DNA from: Bacillota bacterium
Lineage (GTDB): Bacteria; Bacillota; Dehalobacteriia; UBA4068
NCBI GenBank assembly: GCA_030528765.1
Contig: JAUMYD010000087.1
Location: forward strand, 1 to 7,618
Reading direction: 5' to 3'
Length of the DNA: 7,618 bases
The notes below the pieces were generated by a model. The model ran no database searches, had not been told where the DNA came from, and worked only from the letters and a program-made list of their open reading frames with translations. Of this stretch, positions 1 through 5,567 are shown one piece after another. The position numbers were made by a program, and so were the translations under genes. Each line of letters begins with the position of its first letter. Positions within the stretch are counted from its first letter, which is position 1.

Positions 1-30
1 TTACGGAAGTATTCTCGCCGGGATTAGCCC

Positions 31-47
31 ATATTCGCCGCGAATAT
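31..47. repeat. Perfect inverted repeat, operator-like, upstream of the transketolase operon
   Basis: Arms ATATTCG and CGAATAT are separated by CCG, giving a 17-base perfect dyad about 190 bases before the first transketolase start. The size and symmetry fit a dimeric repressor site, but I recognise no specific regulator consensus. It could equally be a small RNA hairpin in the 3' region of an upstream gene that lies outside the window. No convincing -35/-10 pair lies next to it. Confidence 0.35.
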
Positions 48-194
48 CTAAGAAAGTACGCGCGCCGGGATTTCCGGAAGTGGCTTTTGCCCACGAGAGA
101 AAGGAACCCCCTTTTCTTCAGGAATCCCTGCCGGGAGAGGCTCCGGCCCTTTCAGATAAAGATACTTTACTTCATGTACGCAACTTTGGACGCA

Positions 195-210
195 CCGGGC
201 AGCTGCCCGG
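195..210. repeat. 16-base perfect palindrome just before the tkt ribosome binding site
   Basis: CCGGGCAGCTGCCCGG is fully self-complementary. It ends 13 bases before the GGAGG that serves the transketolase N-terminal subunit. No T-run follows, so it is not an intrinsic terminator. In RNA it would form a short GC hairpin in the leader, and in DNA it could be a protein site. Its function is unknown. Confidence 0.35.
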
Positions 211-236
211 AAAGATAAAAAATGGAGGATTGAACG

Positions 237-1043
237 ATGCTGGATACAATCGCACTGGCCCGCACGATGCGGCAGGAGATCATCAAGATGCTGACTGCTT
301 CTGCCAGCGGGCATCCGGGCGGCTCTCTTTCCGCCACGGATTTTCTCGCTGTGCTTTATGGGGAATTCATGAATGTGGACCCGGCCGAGCCCCGGAAAGC
401 AGACCGGGATCGCTTCGTGCTGACGAAGGGTCACGCTGCCCCCGCGCTCTATGCCATCCTGGCGCTGAAAGGCTTCTTCCCCATGGAAGAGCTGGCCAAC
501 CTGCGGAAGCTGGGCAGCCCCCTGCAGGGTCACCCGGATATGCATAAGGTTCCCGGCGTGGATGCTTCCACCGGCTCCCTGGGGCAGGGTCTCTCCCTGG
601 CCTGCGGCATGGCCCTGGCTGCCAAAATGGATGGCCGGGATTACCGGGTCTATGCCCTGATGGGCGATGGTGAGCAGCAGGAAGGTCAGGTTTGGGAGGC
701 CGCTATGTTCGCTGCCCATTATAAGCTGGATAACCTGGTCATTCTGCTGGATCATAACCACCTGCAGATCGACGGCAATATCAAAGACGTTCTGAACCCG
801 GATCCGCTGGATGAGAAATACCGGGCCTTTGGCTGGAACGTGATCCAGATCGACGGCCACGACCACGAACAGATCCGCACTGCTCTGGCACAGGCCAGGG
901 AAGTGAAGGGTCAGCCCACTGTCATCATCGGCGAAACGGTGAAGGGCAAGGGCGTCAGCTTCATGGAAAATCAGGCCGGTTGGCACGGAAAAGCGCCCAA
1001 CGCTGAGCAGTCCGCTCAGGCGCTGGCGGAATTGGAGGGTTAA
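237..1043 (+). CDS. Transketolase, N-terminal (ThDP pyrophosphate-binding) subunit
   Basis: This 268-residue protein is the first half of a split transketolase. With the next gene it should transfer two-carbon ketol units between sugar phosphates in the non-oxidative pentose phosphate pathway, using thiamine diphosphate and Mg2+ in the cytoplasm. Visible motifs are SGHPGG (H26), LTKGHAAPALY (H66), GSLGQGLS (113-120), the ThDP/Mg signature starting GDGEQQEG (143-150) and ending at N174, and WHGKAP (H250), all in transketolase order. The length matches family half-proteins; full-length enzymes have about 660 residues in one chain. The ATG follows GGAGG (224-228) at 8 bases. The stop is 3 bases before the partner gene, whose GGAGGG lies in the last codons of this one, so the two are co-translated as an alpha2beta2-type enzyme. 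Specificity within the transketolase/DXS-like superfamily cannot be fixed by sight: the split form is usually annotated transketolase, and some members act on other sugars. Confidence 0.95.
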   Translation: MLDTIALARTMRQEIIKMLTASASGHPGGSLSATDFLAVLYGEFMNVDPAEPRKADRDRFVLTKGHAAPALYAILALKGFFPMEELANLRKLGSPLQGHPDMHKVPGVDASTGSLGQGLSLACGMALAAKMDGRDYRVYALMGDGEQQEGQVWEAAMFAAHYKLDNLVILLDHNHLQIDGNIKDVLNPDPLDEKYRAFGWNVIQIDGHDHEQIRTALAQAREVKGQPTVIIGETVKGKGVSFMENQAGWHGKAPNAEQSAQALAELEG

Positions 1044-1046
1044 GCC

Positions 1047-1997
1047 ATGGAAGAAAAGAAAAATCTCGCGACCCGGGAGGCCTATGGCCTCACCCTGGCA
1101 GCTTTAGCGGAAGAAAATGATAAGATCGTGGTGCTGGATGCAGATCTGGCCGGCTCCACCCAGACTGCCAAATTCGCCAAGGCAGCGCCGGAGCGCTTTG
1201 TGGATTGCGGCATCGCTGAGCAGGATATGGTGGGCGTGGCCTGCGGTCTGGCTTCCTGCGGGAAGACTGCCTTCCTCAGCAGCTTCGCCGTATTCGCCAC
1301 CGGCCGTGCCTTTGAGCAGATCCGCAACAGCGTCTGCTACGGCAAATACAACGTGAAAGTCGCTGCTACCCATGCGGGCATCACCGTGGGTGAGGACGGC
1401 GGCACCCATCAGTCCATCCTGGATGTTTCCCTGATGCGCTCTCTGCCCGGCATGACCGTGATCTGCCCGGCGGATGCCACCTGCACCGAATGGGCTGTCC
1501 GCGCTGCTGCGGAGCTGAACGGCCCGGTCTACCTGCGTTTGGGTCGTCTGGCTGCCCCGGCTGTCTATGAAGCAGGCCAGGAATTCACCCTGGGCAAGGG
1601 TCAGCTGCTGCGGACCGGCTCGGATATTGCCATCTTCGCCTCCGGCCTGATGGTTTCTCAGGCTCTGGAAGCCGCCGAGCTGCTGGCTGCGGAGGGCGTG
1701 AAGGCCGCTGTGGTGGACATCCACACCATCAAGCCTCTGGATACGGAGCTGGTATGCAGCCTGGCAGAACGCTGCGGCGCGGTGCTGACCGTGGAAGAAC
1801 ACAGCATCATCGGCGGTCTGGGTTCTGCGGTGGCGGAGACCCTGATGGAAGCGGGCATTTCCGCTGCCTTCCAGCGCGTGGGCATGAAGGATACCTTCGG
1901 CCAGAGCGGCTCCCCTGCTGCCCTGCTGAAATACTACGGTCTGGATGCGGAATCCATCGCCAACCAGGCCAAGGCCACCCTGGCCCGGAAGAAATAG
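1047..1997 (+). CDS. Transketolase, C-terminal (pyrimidine-binding and C-terminal domain) subunit
   Basis: This 316-residue protein supplies the other half of the transketolase active site. The pyrimidine-binding domain (about 7-170) carries GIAEQDM (55-61), whose Glu58 is the conserved residue that activates the thiamine aminopyrimidine ring. It also has the HAGITVGEDGGTHQS block (109-123), typical of split transketolases and of DXS relatives. The transketolase C-terminal domain follows (about 185-305), with the HTIKPLD and EEHSIIGGLGSAV motifs. The start is set by GGAGGG at 1034-1039, inside the end of the upstream gene, 7 bases before ATG. The gene runs into engB with a single base between TAG and the next ATG. 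I see no truncation or frameshift. Regulation would be from the common promoter upstream of the first subunit, which I cannot place. Confidence 0.95.
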   Translation: MEEKKNLATREAYGLTLAALAEENDKIVVLDADLAGSTQTAKFAKAAPERFVDCGIAEQDMVGVACGLASCGKTAFLSSFAVFATGRAFEQIRNSVCYGKYNVKVAATHAGITVGEDGGTHQSILDVSLMRSLPGMTVICPADATCTEWAVRAAAELNGPVYLRLGRLAAPAVYEAGQEFTLGKGQLLRTGSDIAIFASGLMVSQALEAAELLAAEGVKAAVVDIHTIKPLDTELVCSLAERCGAVLTVEEHSIIGGLGSAVAETLMEAGISAAFQRVGMKDTFGQSGSPAALLKYYGLDAESIANQAKATLARKK

Positions 1998-1998
1998 G

Positions 1999-2664
1999 AT
2001 GATCAAGATACGCAACAGCCGCCTGGCAGCCTCTGCTGTGCGGCCCAACCAATACCCGGAGCCCCTGCCGCAGATCGCCCTTTTTGGCCGCTCCAACGCA
2101 GGGAAAAGCTCCCTCATCAACACCCTCATCAACCGGAAGAATCTGGCTCGCACCAGCTCCGCCCCGGGCAAGACCCGCCTGCTCAATTTCTATCAGGTGG
2201 ATGGCCTGGCCGAGAGCGGAGAGGCGCTTTCCTGGTATTTCGTGGATCTGCCCGGCTATGGCTATGCCAAGGTGAGCAAGAGCGAGCGGGATCAGTGGCT
2301 GCGGATCATCGAGCAGCTGCTGGCCACGGAAAGCCCCCGGCTTTGCTGGCAGCTGGTGGATATTCGCCACGAGCCCAGCGCACAGGATGTGGCCATGCAC
2401 CAGATTTTGGTGGATGCGGGCTTCCCGGTGACGCTGATCGCCAACAAGGCGGACAAGCTGAGCAACAACCAGAAAGCCCAGTCTCTGCGGCAGATCAGCG
2501 CGGCCATGGGCGTGCCCCGGCAGGAGATCGTGGTCTTTTCCGCGGTGAGCCGGGAGGGGAGAGAAGCTCTGCTGCAGCGGGCGGAGGATTTCCTCTGCAG
2601 CCTTGCTCCGGCAGAGGAAGCAGAAGCTGCCGTGGAAAGCGCAGCCGAAGCCCCGCTGGAATAG
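1999..2664 (+). CDS. engB: Ribosome biogenesis GTP-binding protein EngB/YsxC
   Basis: This 221-residue TRAFAC-class GTPase is needed in Bacillus and relatives for late assembly of the 50S ribosomal subunit. All G motifs are visible: G1 GRSNAGKSS (30-38), the G2 region with SSAPGKT (53-59), G3 DLPGYGYAKV (83-92), G4 NKAD (149-152) and G5 SA (181-182). YGYAKV and the switch I SAPGKTR are diagnostic of EngB rather than Era or Der. The start is the ATG one base after the tkt TAG. An upstream in-frame ATG at 1945 would add 18 residues read from inside the tkt gene and unlike EngB N-termini. No good Shine-Dalgarno is present apart from AGG abutting the ATG, so translation is probably coupled to the preceding gene. 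The last 19 residues form an Ala/Glu-rich acidic tail (APAEEAEAA...), a little longer than the usual family end. Confidence 0.96.
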   Translation: MIKIRNSRLAASAVRPNQYPEPLPQIALFGRSNAGKSSLINTLINRKNLARTSSAPGKTRLLNFYQVDGLAESGEALSWYFVDLPGYGYAKVSKSERDQWLRIIEQLLATESPRLCWQLVDIRHEPSAQDVAMHQILVDAGFPVTLIANKADKLSNNQKAQSLRQISAAMGVPRQEIVVFSAVSREGREALLQRAEDFLCSLAPAEEAEAAVESAAEAPLE

Positions 2665-2684
2665 CCCGGCGGCGCATAGAAGAA

Positions 2685-2727
2685 AAAAGCCCTTTTCCCC
2701 GGGGGAACCCGGTGGAGAAGGGCTTTT
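2685..2727. terminator. Bidirectional intrinsic terminator between convergent operons
   Basis: A 14-bp stem (AAAAGCCCTTTTCC with GGAGAAGGGCTTTT, one G-U pair) is capped by an inner CCGGG/CCCGG stem with a GGAA loop. It lies 20 bases after engB and 30 bases after the stop of the convergent lipoprotein gene. The + strand has a 3' T4 followed by C. The - strand reads six T from the A-run at 2683-2688, so the hairpin should stop both transcripts. Confidence 0.9.
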
Positions 2728-2756
2728 CTGTGGTGGCGGCAGAATGTTCGGATGAC

Positions 2757-3512
2757 TCAGCGGCTTTCTATACCCAGCTCTTCCAATAGTTCTGAAAGGC
2801 TGCGCCCGCTGATCTCATCAGTAAGGCTATCATAGAGCAGGCTGTTGGATTGATACAGGATGGTCCGCCCCTTCTTGCTCTGGAAGCTCTGGGTGGCCAG
2901 AGCCTCCCGCTCTTCCTGGGGCAGGAGCAGGTTGGATTTCAGCTGCAGGGCCTCATCCTCTCCGATCACGATGGTGAAAGGCTCGTTGGCAGCGAAGTAA
3001 ACATCGGTTTCCTTGTCGTGAAGCAAAAAGAGTATGACCCGTTCCTCCGGGTCGGGCTCCATGTAGAAATCCCGAATGGCATAGAATTCATAGGGATCCC
3101 GCTTTGTGGGCTCTTTTATGACATTCCCCCGGTCATCCGTGACAACATTGGTGATCTCTCCATCATAGCGCTCCTGATAGGGGATATTGACAGAAATTAT
3201 TTCTGTATTCGCTTCTCCCTTCAGCACCTGTTCCACCTGGAAAGCATACATATGTCCTTCTGAATATCGATCCGGGGATTCTTTGCTGGGGTCGCTGGGG
3301 TCTCTGGACATATTGAATTTATAAAGGAAATCCCCATATTGCCCGATTACGACACAATCCGCCCGCTCATACATCACCTGAGGGCTGGTGGATATAGGGT
3401 AATCAGAATAGGGTGCGATCACATAGGGCTCTTCCGAGCCGGGAGAGCAGCCGGACAGCAGGGTGAGAAGGAGAAGAGAGAGGAACAACAGAAGCAAAGA
3501 TTTTTTTCTCAT
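2757..3512 (-). CDS. Putative lipoprotein of unknown function, downstream of secreted metalloprotease
   Basis: This 251-residue protein has a clear type II signal: a basic MRKK start, a leucine-rich core, and the lipobox LSGC with Cys22 as the lipidation site. It should be anchored to the outer face of the cytoplasmic membrane. The mature part has a predicted beta-rich region (about 47-115): a RADCVVIGQY strand, then YAFQVEQVLKGE and EIISVNIPY. The spacing of 'AD-VV-G', 'Y-V-VLKG' and a following strand faintly resembles the N-terminal OB-fold of TIMP/NTR proteins; that link is inference. A charged linker (120-155) leads to a second block with ERVILFLLHDKETDVYFAANEPFTIV (158-182 region), and helical segments near the C-terminus follow (LSELLEELGI). 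The start has AAAGGAG 8 bases upstream. It sits 18 bases after the metalloprotease stop, so one transcript is likely. I know no established function. Alternatives are a surface-binding partner or an unrelated lipoprotein. Confidence 0.8.
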   Translation of the reverse strand: MRKKSLLLLFLSLLLLTLLSGCSPGSEEPYVIAPYSDYPISTSPQVMYERADCVVIGQYGDFLYKFNMSRDPSDPSKESPDRYSEGHMYAFQVEQVLKGEANTEIISVNIPYQERYDGEITNVVTDDRGNVIKEPTKRDPYEFYAIRDFYMEPDPEERVILFLLHDKETDVYFAANEPFTIVIGEDEALQLKSNLLLPQEEREALATQSFQSKKGRTILYQSNSLLYDSLTDEISGRSLSELLEELGIESR

Positions 3513-3530
3513 GGTGCGCGCTCCTTTCTT

Positions 3531-4079
3531 TTAATCCATGTAACCCCAAATGGTAAGAACGCCAATTATATCAGAGCTGGTCGGTAAATAAATACTTTCG
3601 TGATTTCTTCCCGTGTTCATGAGTACATTGTAGTTGTCGACATGTCCCAAACCCAAAACATGGCCGAATTCGTGATTCGCTGTGCTGCGATACGAATTTG
3701 TCCCTGCTGAATAGTAAGTATTTATCCATATGGTGAAGCGTTGTATTGTGCTGCCATTGGTTGGATAGGGGTTCATGCGGCCTCGATCGGTTTCATACTG
3801 GTCGTAAACGGAATATAGTTCGTTAAGGGAAGAAGAACTACCTGTGATCCGGATACGGCTGTCTGCTTCATACCAGTCATTCATGGCTGTGGCAAAAGCA
3901 TCATAAACATCTGAGTCTGTTCCGCTTCGGATTTTTGCGTCAAATCGAGGCGATGAGCCGTACCATTTTTGGTAATTATATTCCCAACCGTTCGCCGCAA
4001 AAGCATTTGAAGCGAGGAACAACAGCAAGACACTAAATACGATACTAGCTAGTAGTGCTTTTGACGATAATTTTTTCAT
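3531..4079 (-). CDS. Secreted matrixin-like (M10A-type) zinc metalloprotease
   Basis: This 182-residue protein has a Sec signal peptide (KK start, hydrophobic 8-24, likely cleavage after AFA at 28) and then only a catalytic domain of about 154 residues. The metzincin zinc site HEFGHVLGLGH is complete (H136, E137, H140, H146), with the Met-turn NVLMN around M154. The C-terminal TSSDIIGVLTIWGY (167-180) matches the 'D..G...lYG' end typical of matrixins. There is no prodomain, no PRCGVPD-type cysteine switch and no cysteine anywhere in the protein, so inhibition by a propeptide is not possible. The expected role is extracellular or cell-surface peptide cleavage; the substrate is unknown. ATG is preceded by AAAGGAG. 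Base composition is clearly more AT-rich than the transketolase or aquaporin genes, consistent with acquisition from another source. It is the first gene of a two-gene unit with the lipoprotein. Confidence 0.88.
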   Translation of the reverse strand: MKKLSSKALLASIVFSVLLLFLASNAFAANGWEYNYQKWYGSSPRFDAKIRSGTDSDVYDAFATAMNDWYEADSRIRITGSSSSLNELYSVYDQYETDRGRMNPYPTNGSTIQRFTIWINTYYSAGTNSYRSTANHEFGHVLGLGHVDNYNVLMNTGRNHESIYLPTSSDIIGVLTIWGYMD

Positions 4080-4111
4080 CGTTTTCTCCTTTCTTTTTTG
4101 ATTTTATATTC

Positions 4112-4140
4112 ATAATACCATATGCATATCAAAAAGTAAA
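4112..4140 (-). promoter_or_regulatory. Sigma-A-type promoter for the metalloprotease-lipoprotein unit
   Basis: On the - strand TTTACT (4140-4135) and TATTAT (4117-4112) are separated by exactly 17 bases, in an AT-rich stretch. Transcription would start near 4105, giving a leader of about 25 bases with AAAGGAG before the ATG. The spacer contains the palindrome ATATGCATAT (4120-4129), and CATATCA occurs at 4125-4131 and again at 4143-4149, 18 bases apart and flanking the -35. This could be a regulator site. Confidence 0.6.
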
Positions 4141-4204
4141 TACATATCAGAAAAAAATAAAAAACTTTAATCTTATCTCTGAAATCAAAATACATACATG
4201 ATAA

Positions 4205-4300
4205 CAGCATCCCCCCGACCGCCGGGGTGGGGCATCCTCCTCTCTGTGGGCTGGCGTGGGGAAAAGTGGGGGAGGGTGGTGCCCTGCGGGCGCGGTGGGC
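4205..4300 (+). other. G-rich non-coding stretch with a canonical G-quadruplex motif
   Basis: Between the metalloprotease promoter and the next terminator the + strand carries many G-runs. Runs at 4248-4250, 4258-4261, 4268-4272 and 4274-4276 have loops of 7, 6 and 1 bases, which meets the G3+N1-7 rule. The G-strand is the template strand for the - strand genes. Reading frames through it give Pro/Arg-rich low-complexity products with no protein look. The composition differs sharply from the AT-rich sequence on both sides, so an inserted or interspersed repeat is possible. Folding has not been shown. Confidence 0.5.
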
Positions 4301-4302
4301 AA

Positions 4303-4335
4303 AAAAATCCCCTCTGCGCAGCAGAGGGGATTTTT
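4303..4335. terminator. Perfect 15-bp stem intrinsic terminator, bidirectional by sequence
   Basis: AAAAATCCCCTCTGC and its exact complement enclose a GCA loop. On the - strand the hairpin is followed by a run of seven T (from 4307-4301) and lies 18 bases beyond the stop of the small membrane protein, which it should terminate. The + strand ends in T5. The near-perfect symmetry is also compatible with the end of a repeated element that includes the G-rich block next to it. Confidence 0.85.
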
Positions 4336-4352
4336 GTGTGGGATTAGAAGAT

Positions 4353-4592
4353 TTAAGTGGGATTCGCCAGAATAATGCCCAGTAAAACAAAAAGTGCTAT
4401 AATCAGCAGACTGTAATACAAATTGAAAAGAACTGCTGTTCTCAGCTTGCGAATTCCCCCCAAAATCTGGAAAGAATCGGGGTTTTTGATCGTAAAACAA
4501 TATAAGGGTAAATGCGCTAATGCTTTTCCCGGAATGGGTTCTTTTTCTTCCTTTTTACCATGAGTCAAACCGCCTTTTTGAATAAAATTCAT
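4353..4592 (-). CDS. Small tail-anchored membrane protein of unknown function
   Basis: The predicted product has 79 residues: a charged, Lys/Glu-containing soluble N-terminal part (1-50) and one hydrophobic helix (about 53-75, LYYSLLIIALFVLL core) ending in ANPT. Basic residues R48, K49 and R51 flank the helix, so the N-terminus should be cytoplasmic with the tail outside. I do not recognise a family. I chose ATG at 4592 because AGGA (4600-4597) precedes it and the promoter at 4643-4671 would place the transcript start near 4636. The longer in-frame ATG at 4634 (93 residues) would then be essentially leaderless with no good ribosome site. The gene has its own promoter and terminator, so it is a single-gene unit; this supports it being real. 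It lies in the low-GC part of the window beside the metalloprotease unit, but nothing shows a shared function. Confidence 0.55.
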   Translation of the reverse strand: MNFIQKGGLTHGKKEEKEPIPGKALAHLPLYCFTIKNPDSFQILGGIRKLRTAVLFNLYYSLLIIALFVLLGIILANPT

Positions 4593-4642
4593 CTTTTCCT
4601 GCAGATCAAATCTGCGGAAATACCGTTTGCGCATTTACCTAA

Positions 4643-4671
4643 ATTATACACGTAATTCCCTCTTTCTGCAA
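4643..4671 (-). promoter_or_regulatory. Promoter for the small membrane protein gene
   Basis: On the - strand TTGCAG (4671-4666) and a perfect TATAAT (4648-4643) are 17 bases apart. The predicted start near 4636 leaves a leader of roughly 45 bases before the chosen ATG. The promoter lies just beyond the aquaporin terminator, so the gene is insulated from the upstream unit. Confidence 0.65.
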
Positions 4672-4681
4672 ATCCACCCAT

Positions 4682-4713
4682 AAAAAAGCAGGGCCCTGAA
4701 TTCCGGGCCCTGC
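4682..4713 (-). terminator. Intrinsic terminator of the aquaporin gene
   Basis: Read on the - strand, GCAGGGCCC and GGGCCCTGC form a 9-bp GC-rich stem with an 8-base loop (GGAATTCA), followed directly by six T (4687-4682). It is about 40 bases beyond the aquaporin stop. Confidence 0.92.
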
Positions 4714-4754
4714 CTGCTGCGTCTATTCGTATATGTCCGCGGGAAAAGCCTGCC

Positions 4755-5447
4755 TTATGCCTTCTTGCCGTAGAAAGCCTTGAAGACCAGGGCTGCCAGA
4801 ACTGCACCCACCAGCGGAGCCAGGATGAATACCCAGACCTGAGAGAGAGCTTCGCCGCCGGTGAAAACTGCCGGAGCCAGGCTGCGGGCCGGGTTCACAG
4901 AGGTGCCGGTGAGCGGAATGCCGATCAGATGCACCAGCGTCAGGGTCAGGCCGATCACCAGACCGCCCATGTGGGAGGTCTTTTCAGAGCTGGTCACGCC
5001 CAGAATGCACATAACAAAGACGAAGGTGAGCAGAACTTCCACCAGCAGTGCGCCGGTCATGCTCAGGCCCACGCCGCTCAGGGCGCCAAAGCCGTTCGCA
5101 CCTGCGCCGGAAAGGGCGGTGGAATTGCTGACCACCAGGGAGAGCAGGGCGCTGCCGGCAAAGGCACCGAGCACCTGTGCGATCACATAGCCGCAGAAAT
5201 CTTTCAGGCTCATGCCGCCGTTGACCAGCACAGCCAGGGAGACTGCCGGATTCACATGGCAGCCGGAGATGGGGCCGATGGCATAGGCCGCTGCCACGAT
5301 GGAGAGGCCAAAGGCCATTGCGATGCCCAGCACACCCAGGAAGCCCGCACCCGTGCCACCGGTGAAGCCGCCGCAGACCACTGCGGTGCCGCAGCCAAAG
5401 AACACCAGCACCAGGGTACCAAAGAGTTCCGCCAAGTATTTTTTCAT
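4755..5447 (-). CDS. aqpZ: Aquaporin Z-type water channel (MIP family)
   Basis: This 230-residue integral membrane protein has the MIP fold of six helices and two re-entrant half-helices. Both signature loops are intact: HVNPAVS (NPA at 66-68) and SVNPARS (NPA at 185-187). The selectivity-filter positions by alignment to E. coli AqpZ are Phe46 (AFGLS), His173 (TLVHLIG), Thr182 and Arg188, which is the narrow water-selective set rather than the wider glycerol set of GlpF (Trp/Gly/Phe/Arg). Length is typical for AqpZ. It should pass water across the cytoplasmic membrane during osmotic shifts. The start has a strong AAGGAGG 6 bases before ATG. No glycerol kinase or dehydrogenase genes are nearby, which agrees with a water role. 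Its promoter, within 5448-5567, is not obvious. A strong terminator follows. Confidence 0.95.
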   Translation of the reverse strand: MKKYLAELFGTLVLVFFGCGTAVVCGGFTGGTGAGFLGVLGIAMAFGLSIVAAAYAIGPISGCHVNPAVSLAVLVNGGMSLKDFCGYVIAQVLGAFAGSALLSLVVSNSTALSGAGANGFGALSGVGLSMTGALLVEVLLTFVFVMCILGVTSSEKTSHMGGLVIGLTLTLVHLIGIPLTGTSVNPARSLAPAVFTGGEALSQVWVFILAPLVGAVLAALVFKAFYGKKA

Positions 5448-5523
5448 AAAGTCCTCCTTCCTGCGGGGGCAGCGCCCGACCGCAATACAATATATGTGTG
5501 TGAAACAGATGCTATGCTGATCC

Positions 5524-5541
5524 GCAGCCCGGCAGGGCCGC
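5524..5541 (-). other. GC hairpin between the diguanylate cyclase and aquaporin genes
   Basis: On the - strand GCGGCCC and GGGCTGC (one G-U pair) enclose TGCC, about 27 bases after the cyclase stop. No T-run follows, so it is not a typical intrinsic terminator. It may slow read-through or be an RNA 3' end structure. The cyclase and aquaporin may therefore be partly co-transcribed, which the sequence cannot settle. Confidence 0.25.
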
Positions 5542-5567
5542 AGGAAAAGCCAAAAAGAGGGGCCCGG

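Noticed and set aside
1..236. T-box, riboswitch or ribosomal leader upstream of tkt
   Set aside because: No T-box AGGGTGG-type sequence and no conserved riboswitch core is visible; only unspecific hairpins.
48..986. A 312-codon open frame on the - strand opposite the transketolase N-terminal subunit
   Set aside because: The + strand product has all transketolase motifs; the antisense frame shows none and has no ribosome site worth noting.
1104..2186. A 360-codon open frame on the - strand opposite the second transketolase subunit and engB
   Set aside because: It spans two recognised genes antisense and has low-complexity Gly/Arg/His content.
4076..4500. Two overlapping - strand frames in the G-rich gap
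   Set aside because: Their products are Pro/Arg-rich translations of the GC block and terminator, and they overlap a promoter and the better supported small membrane protein.
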